Below are positions 12,134 to 15,027 of a stretch of DNA of 15,027 nucleotides, in pieces. Made by a program: the position numbers and the translations under genes. Positions within the stretch are counted from its first letter, which is position 1. Each line of letters starts with the position of its first letter. Below the pieces are notes generated by a model. It did not search any database, was not told the origin of the DNA, and saw nothing but the letters and a program-made list of their open reading frames with translations. The stretch is from an uncultured bacterium. GTDB taxonomy: Bacteria > Actinomycetota > Coriobacteriia > Coriobacteriales > Coriobacteriaceae. The DNA lies in the NCBI GenBank assembly GCA_905214615.1, contig CAJMMX010000058.1:1-15027 (forward strand), given 5' to 3'.

Positions 12134-14575
12134 CTACCCCAGCGAGCGGTTGAGGGAGCCGAGCTCGTCGTTGCCCATGGTACGCCACATTTGGAAGATG
12201 CAACCGCGCGCCAGGAAAAAGAAGCCGTTATCGACCAGCTGCACGGCGGCATCCGCAAGCTGGTTGGCCACCGCGGGCACGGGCGGCAATTCGAGTCCAG
12301 CCCTGCGGATGGTCTCGACCGCTTCCTCGAACGTCGGAGGCTCGCTGACACCCATCTCGTTCATAAGGCCCTGCATTTCTTCCAGCGCGCTGCTGCCCGA
12401 CTCCTCGCCGCGCGGCACCAGACGGTAACAAGCCAGCGCCAGGTCGAGCTGATCGCAATTCCAATAGGCAAACGCCAAGCGATAGAACAGGTAGCCGATT
12501 GCAGAACGATCGCTGGCAATACGTAGGCCGTGGCGCGCCACCTCGATAATCTCGTCAAAGCGCTCCAGACGCGCGAGCACGTTGATGAGCGCAAAGTGCG
12601 ACTGCATGGACGAGCGCGCCAGATCGTAAAGATGGCGCACCTCGGGCAGTGCTCGTTCAAAGTCCTCTTGCTCGGCGTAAAAACTGCAGATCTCGTGCTG
12701 GGCAAAGTACAGCGCATCGGGCGCACGAAGGATTCGCACAGAGCGGTCTTCTTCCAACACCGGTAGCACCATGCGCACCAGCTGGTTATCGCAAAACTGC
12801 GTTTGAACCGGACCTGTCGCCAAAAGCTCGGCGACGGCGCACTTAGCCTCCAACTCCTCGACAAGACGGGAAAAGCCTTCAAAAGCACCTGTACGGTCGA
12901 CTTTTGCCTGCTCGCGCAATTCAACAACACGGGCCACGTATGGGTCGTCGTCCTCTTCCATGACCTCCAACTCGTCAGCCGTATCGGCAAGCAGCAGATC
13001 GCGCAGCGCCGGCGGCAGCGTGCGATGGTCATCACGCGGACGAGCATGAACCTCCGCAGGCTCAATCGTCTCCGGAGCGGTTGACTCATACGCCTCAAGT
13101 ACACGCTTGCACGGCATATCGTCCATGTCCATGCTCTCAAGATCCTTGACGACAGGCACGCAATCGGCCAGATAGGCCGCGCGCCCAAAGAAATACGTTG
13201 CGACAACGCGCTCGCCCTGCTCACTGCCGGGAGCAGCAATCTGCACATAGCAGCGCGTGATGCAGGTGCCCGCGGCAAAACACGCTGCTGCAAGCGTGAG
13301 TGCCACGCGCGCATCGTGCTCCGCGGCCCAGATCGCACGCGCGTCCTCGTCCAACTCGCGCCAGGCGTCATCTTGAGCGTCGTATTCACGTTGCGGCATG
13401 GCATCAACGACAGACTGCCCAAACCGAACGAGCATGATCCCCTCGGCAACGTTTGCCCGATAGGTATAGTCGAGCCGCGTGACCACGTTAAGTGCCTCGA
13501 CAATACGCGCGAAGCGGGTACGCACATCCCACTCACCGCCCGGCTGGCAAGCCACCGTACCCGGTTTGCCCCACGGGTTATCGCTCGAGGCCGTATCGAG
13601 CAGTCGGGGAACATCGTTGGTCGTCTTGGCGATATGCCACGCATCAAAGAGCGCGCAGCCCTCAAGGCTCGGCGAGGATGCCGCAGGGACCAATCCGGCC
13701 CCGATGTGCTCAAGGATGCCGGAGAGACGGTTAAGACGGCACTCGATGGCAAGCAGCATGTCAATCTCGTCCTGGTCCAGCAGGCTGCGATCAAAATTGA
13801 GATAGAAAAGCTTTGAGCGATCGATGCGAGCCAGGCTCATCTCGGACTTAGCGGCGATGTTGCGCAAGCGGGGCAAGTCAATTTCACTCATAAGGGCGGC
13901 GGCATAGCGCTCGATACCGCTCGGATTCTCGGCATGGTCAACGCGGTAGAGCAGCGTCTCGATAGCGTCAGGGAGCGGTGCCGTGTTAAAGCCCAAAAAC
14001 ACCTCGACCGGCTCGGGCAACTTTACGAGCTTGATCTTGTCGACAACGTTTTGCATACCCTCGTCGAGTCCGTCGGCGTCCTCCGTGCTCGCAATGGTAT
14101 TTTCGGAGTCAGCGAATATCACGTAGCGCAGGAACATCGATGCCATGAACTCACCGTAAGGAAGGGAGCGGGTCGAATTCCATGTCTCGTGATCGGACTG
14201 TTCGCGCATGGGGCCTTCGGGAGAGCCGACGGTTCGCGCGCACGCGCGCATCGTGCCGTTTGCTCCCCTCACCATAATCTCACCAATACCGGAGTCCGAC
14301 TCGTCAAGGACCAGTTCCATGTCGGGATCGTTGGGCAGCGGAGCCTCGCTAACGGGGCGGTCCACCTTGTACACCTCACCCGAAACGCTTACGTAGCCCA
14401 AAAGCGACACATGGCTTTTGCCAACGAATTCGACGACATAACAAGATTCATGCTGATCCTCGCCAAAGAGTTTCCAGACCACGCCATATGAGCGTCCCGC
14501 AGGCTGCTCGGACATCGCCGGAAAGCGCTTCTTGGGATCGAGAAACCTGAGCTTGTATGTCGGACGCTCTGCCAC
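12134..14575 (-). CDS. large TPR-containing protein of unknown function
   Basis: I do not recognise this 813-aa protein. It has no signal peptide and no convincing membrane segment, so it should be cytoplasmic. The N-terminal part (about 1-120) alternates short beta-like stretches. The middle is mixed and acidic, with several cysteines. The C-terminal part (about 632-721, beginning F-Y-A-E-Q-E-D-F-E-R-A-L and including A-F-A-Y-W-N-C-D-Q-L-D-L-A-L-A-C-Y) reads as degenerate tetratricopeptide repeats, usually protein-binding. No catalytic motif of a family I know is visible. It starts with GTG at 14575, with AGGGTGA about seven bases upstream. Its length, uniform codon use and lack of internal stops support a real gene. 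It stands alone between tRNA-Ser and the tRNA-Arg array. A scaffold or regulatory role is only a guess. Confidence 0.85.
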   Translation of the reverse strand: MAERPTYKLRFLDPKKRFPAMSEQPAGRSYGVVWKLFGEDQHESCYVVEFVGKSHVSLLGYVSVSGEVYKVDRPVSEAPLPNDPDMELVLDESDSGIGEIMVRGANGTMRACARTVGSPEGPMREQSDHETWNSTRSLPYGEFMASMFLRYVIFADSENTIASTEDADGLDEGMQNVVDKIKLVKLPEPVEVFLGFNTAPLPDAIETLLYRVDHAENPSGIERYAAALMSEIDLPRLRNIAAKSEMSLARIDRSKLFYLNFDRSLLDQDEIDMLLAIECRLNRLSGILEHIGAGLVPAASSPSLEGCALFDAWHIAKTTNDVPRLLDTASSDNPWGKPGTVACQPGGEWDVRTRFARIVEALNVVTRLDYTYRANVAEGIMLVRFGQSVVDAMPQREYDAQDDAWRELDEDARAIWAAEHDARVALTLAAACFAAGTCITRCYVQIAAPGSEQGERVVATYFFGRAAYLADCVPVVKDLESMDMDDMPCKRVLEAYESTAPETIEPAEVHARPRDDHRTLPPALRDLLLADTADELEVMEEDDDPYVARVVELREQAKVDRTGAFEGFSRLVEELEAKCAVAELLATGPVQTQFCDNQLVRMVLPVLEEDRSVRILRAPDALYFAQHEICSFYAEQEDFERALPEVRHLYDLARSSMQSHFALINVLARLERFDEIIEVARHGLRIASDRSAIGYLFYRLAFAYWNCDQLDLALACYRLVPRGEESGSSALEEMQGLMNEMGVSEPPTFEEAVETIRRAGLELPPVPAVANQLADAAVQLVDNGFFFLARGCIFQMWRTMGNDELGSLNRSLG

Positions 14576-14611
14576 GAAATATCACCCTGATCGGTCGCTT
14601 GAGAAGGAGCG

Positions 14612-14630
14612 GTCGCGAATAAGTCGCGAC
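14612..14630. promoter_or_regulatory. inverted repeat in the leader of the TPR gene
   Basis: GTCGCGA (14612-14618) and TCGCGAC (14624-14630) are exact reverse complements around a 5-bp ATAAG spacer. It lies 37-55 bp before the GTG start. A TAAGAT -10-like hexamer (minus strand, 14647-14642) lies just upstream, so the repeat would fall at the start of the transcript, a typical operator position. The promoter itself is weak (no clear -35). Confidence 0.4.
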
Positions 14631-14698
14631 ATCTACTCGGAATCTTACACGAGTCGACAGGAAATCGTCCCTTTGGACGAAAGCACTCAAGCTGGCGT

Positions 14699-14728
14699 AA
14701 AAGAAAAGCCCCCGTTGCCGGGAGCTTT
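14699..14728 (-). terminator. intrinsic terminator after tRNA-Arg copy 1
   Basis: On the minus strand AAAGCTCCCG pairs with CGGGGGCTTT (one G-U pair) around a GCAA loop and runs into a T-rich tract. It begins about 10 bp after the tRNA 3' end. A near-identical copy follows the second tRNA-Arg. Confidence 0.88.
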
Positions 14729-14737
14729 AATCTCAAA

Positions 14738-14814
14738 TGGTGCGGCGTATAGGATTCGAACCTATGACGTTCTGATTCGTAGTCAGACCCTCTATCCAGC
14801 TGAGGTAACGCCGC
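14738..14814 (-). tRNA. tRNA-Arg(ACG), complete copy
   Basis: This 77-nt tRNA includes an encoded CCA end (14738-14740). The acceptor GCGGCGT (14814-14808) pairs with ACGCCGC (14748-14742), and the discriminator is A. The anticodon stem TCTGA/TCAGA encloses the loop CTACGAA, giving anticodon ACG. The first base is normally deaminated to inosine by TadA so that CGT, CGC and CGA arginine codons are read. The T-arm contains GGTTCGAATCC. It has its own promoter and terminator. Confidence 0.96.
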
Positions 14815-14826
14815 AACTTGTTGATT

Positions 14827-14855
14827 ATTATGCACAGGGACTGAATAATGGTCAA
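14827..14855 (-). promoter_or_regulatory. promoter of tRNA-Arg copy 1
   Basis: On the minus strand TTGACC (14855-14850) and CATAAT (14832-14827) are separated by 17 bp and each differs from consensus at one base. Transcription would begin near 14820, about six bases before the tRNA. This is the strongest sigma-70-type promoter in the window. Confidence 0.8.
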
Positions 14856-14935
14856 GCATTTTTTCAAAAAAAGTTATCGAATTTGATTTTTAATCATTTG
14901 GAGGGCTTGGCGCGATCTTCGACGCATCGCGATAT

Positions 14936-14963
14936 AAGAAAAGCCCCCGTCGCCGGGAGCTTT
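14936..14963 (-). terminator. intrinsic terminator after tRNA-Arg copy 2
   Basis: The stem AAAGCTCCCG/CGGGGGCTTT is identical to that of copy 1, with the loop changed from GCAA to GCGA. It follows the second tRNA by about 10 bp and ends in T residues on the minus strand. Confidence 0.85.
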
Positions 14964-14972
14964 AAAGTCAAT

Positions 14973-15027
14973 TGGTGCGGCGTATAGGATTCGAACCTAT
15001 GACGTTCTGATTCGTAGTCAGACCCTC
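14973..15027 (-). tRNA. tRNA-Arg(ACG), second copy, cut by window edge
   Basis: The 55 bases from the CCA end (14973-14975) through the T-arm, variable region, anticodon stem-loop (CTACGAA) and the start of the D-arm side are identical to copy 1. The 5' part lies beyond the window. It is offset from copy 1 by exactly 235 bp. Confidence 0.93.

Noticed and set aside
12361..13794. 477-aa second frame on the minus strand inside the 813-aa gene
   Set aside because: It is rich in Arg, Ser, Cys and Trp, as shifted frames of GC-rich genes are. The 813-aa frame has the balanced composition and a ribosome site.
14699..14963. CRISPR-like repeat suggested by repeated GCCCCCG blocks
   Set aside because: The repeats are two terminator hairpins plus tRNA genes at a 235-bp period, with no short regular spacers and no cas genes.
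1..15027. A wholly new defence, toxin-antitoxin or mobile system
   Set aside because: No nuclease, helicase, integrase, toxin or antitoxin signature is visible. All but one of the genes fit known housekeeping or signalling families, and the exception (813 aa) is alone and without system-like partners.

Overview
The window looks like ordinary chromosome of a GC-rich, Gram-positive anaerobe of the Coriobacteriia. A Collinsella-like genome is my best guess, from overall protein style, codon use and the type of two-component systems. I have no database match, so this is inference. I see no integrase, transposase gene, phage gene or CRISPR array. Ten protein genes are supported. Nine lie on the minus strand and one (a D,D-carboxypeptidase) on the plus strand. 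There are also one tRNA-Ser(GCT), one complete tRNA-Arg(ACG), and a second tRNA-Arg(ACG) cut by the right edge.

Layout, left to right. At 93-2117 (-) is htpG, the Hsp90 chaperone. Its leader contains an intrinsic-terminator hairpin between the likely promoter and the start codon. At 2320-4924 (-) is a tight cluster read right to left: a Wzz/CpsC-type membrane co-polymerase, a CpsD-type bacterial tyrosine kinase, a CpsB-type PHP tyrosine phosphatase and a GNAT acetyltransferase. The first three form a complete tyrosine-phosphorylation switch for surface polysaccharide, but no glycosyltransferase or polymerase gene lies beside them. At 5120-8216 (-) is a phosphate module: pstB (ABC ATPase), a PhoB-like regulator and a PhoR-like kinase, without pstS, pstC, pstA or phoU. 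At 8320-10279 (-) is a VanR/VanS-like pair. It diverges from a secreted PBP5-type D,D-carboxypeptidase at 10477-11817 (+), and a near-perfect 27-bp inverted repeat lies between them.

The right end has back-to-back terminators, tRNA-Ser(GCT), a large TPR-containing protein of unknown function (12134-14575, -) and a tandem tRNA-Arg(ACG) array with a 235-bp repeat unit. An 18-bp piece matching the 3' end of tRNA-Ser lies inverted 54 bp from the gene's 3' end.

How the genes fit together: most of the window concerns the envelope and its sensing, namely polysaccharide control, phosphate starvation and peptidoglycan trimming. The most interesting signals are regulatory: the htpG leader terminator, the VanR-side inverted repeat, the sites before the lone pstB, and an uncharacterised 813-residue protein. 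I did not find convincing evidence of a wholly new defence or mobile system.
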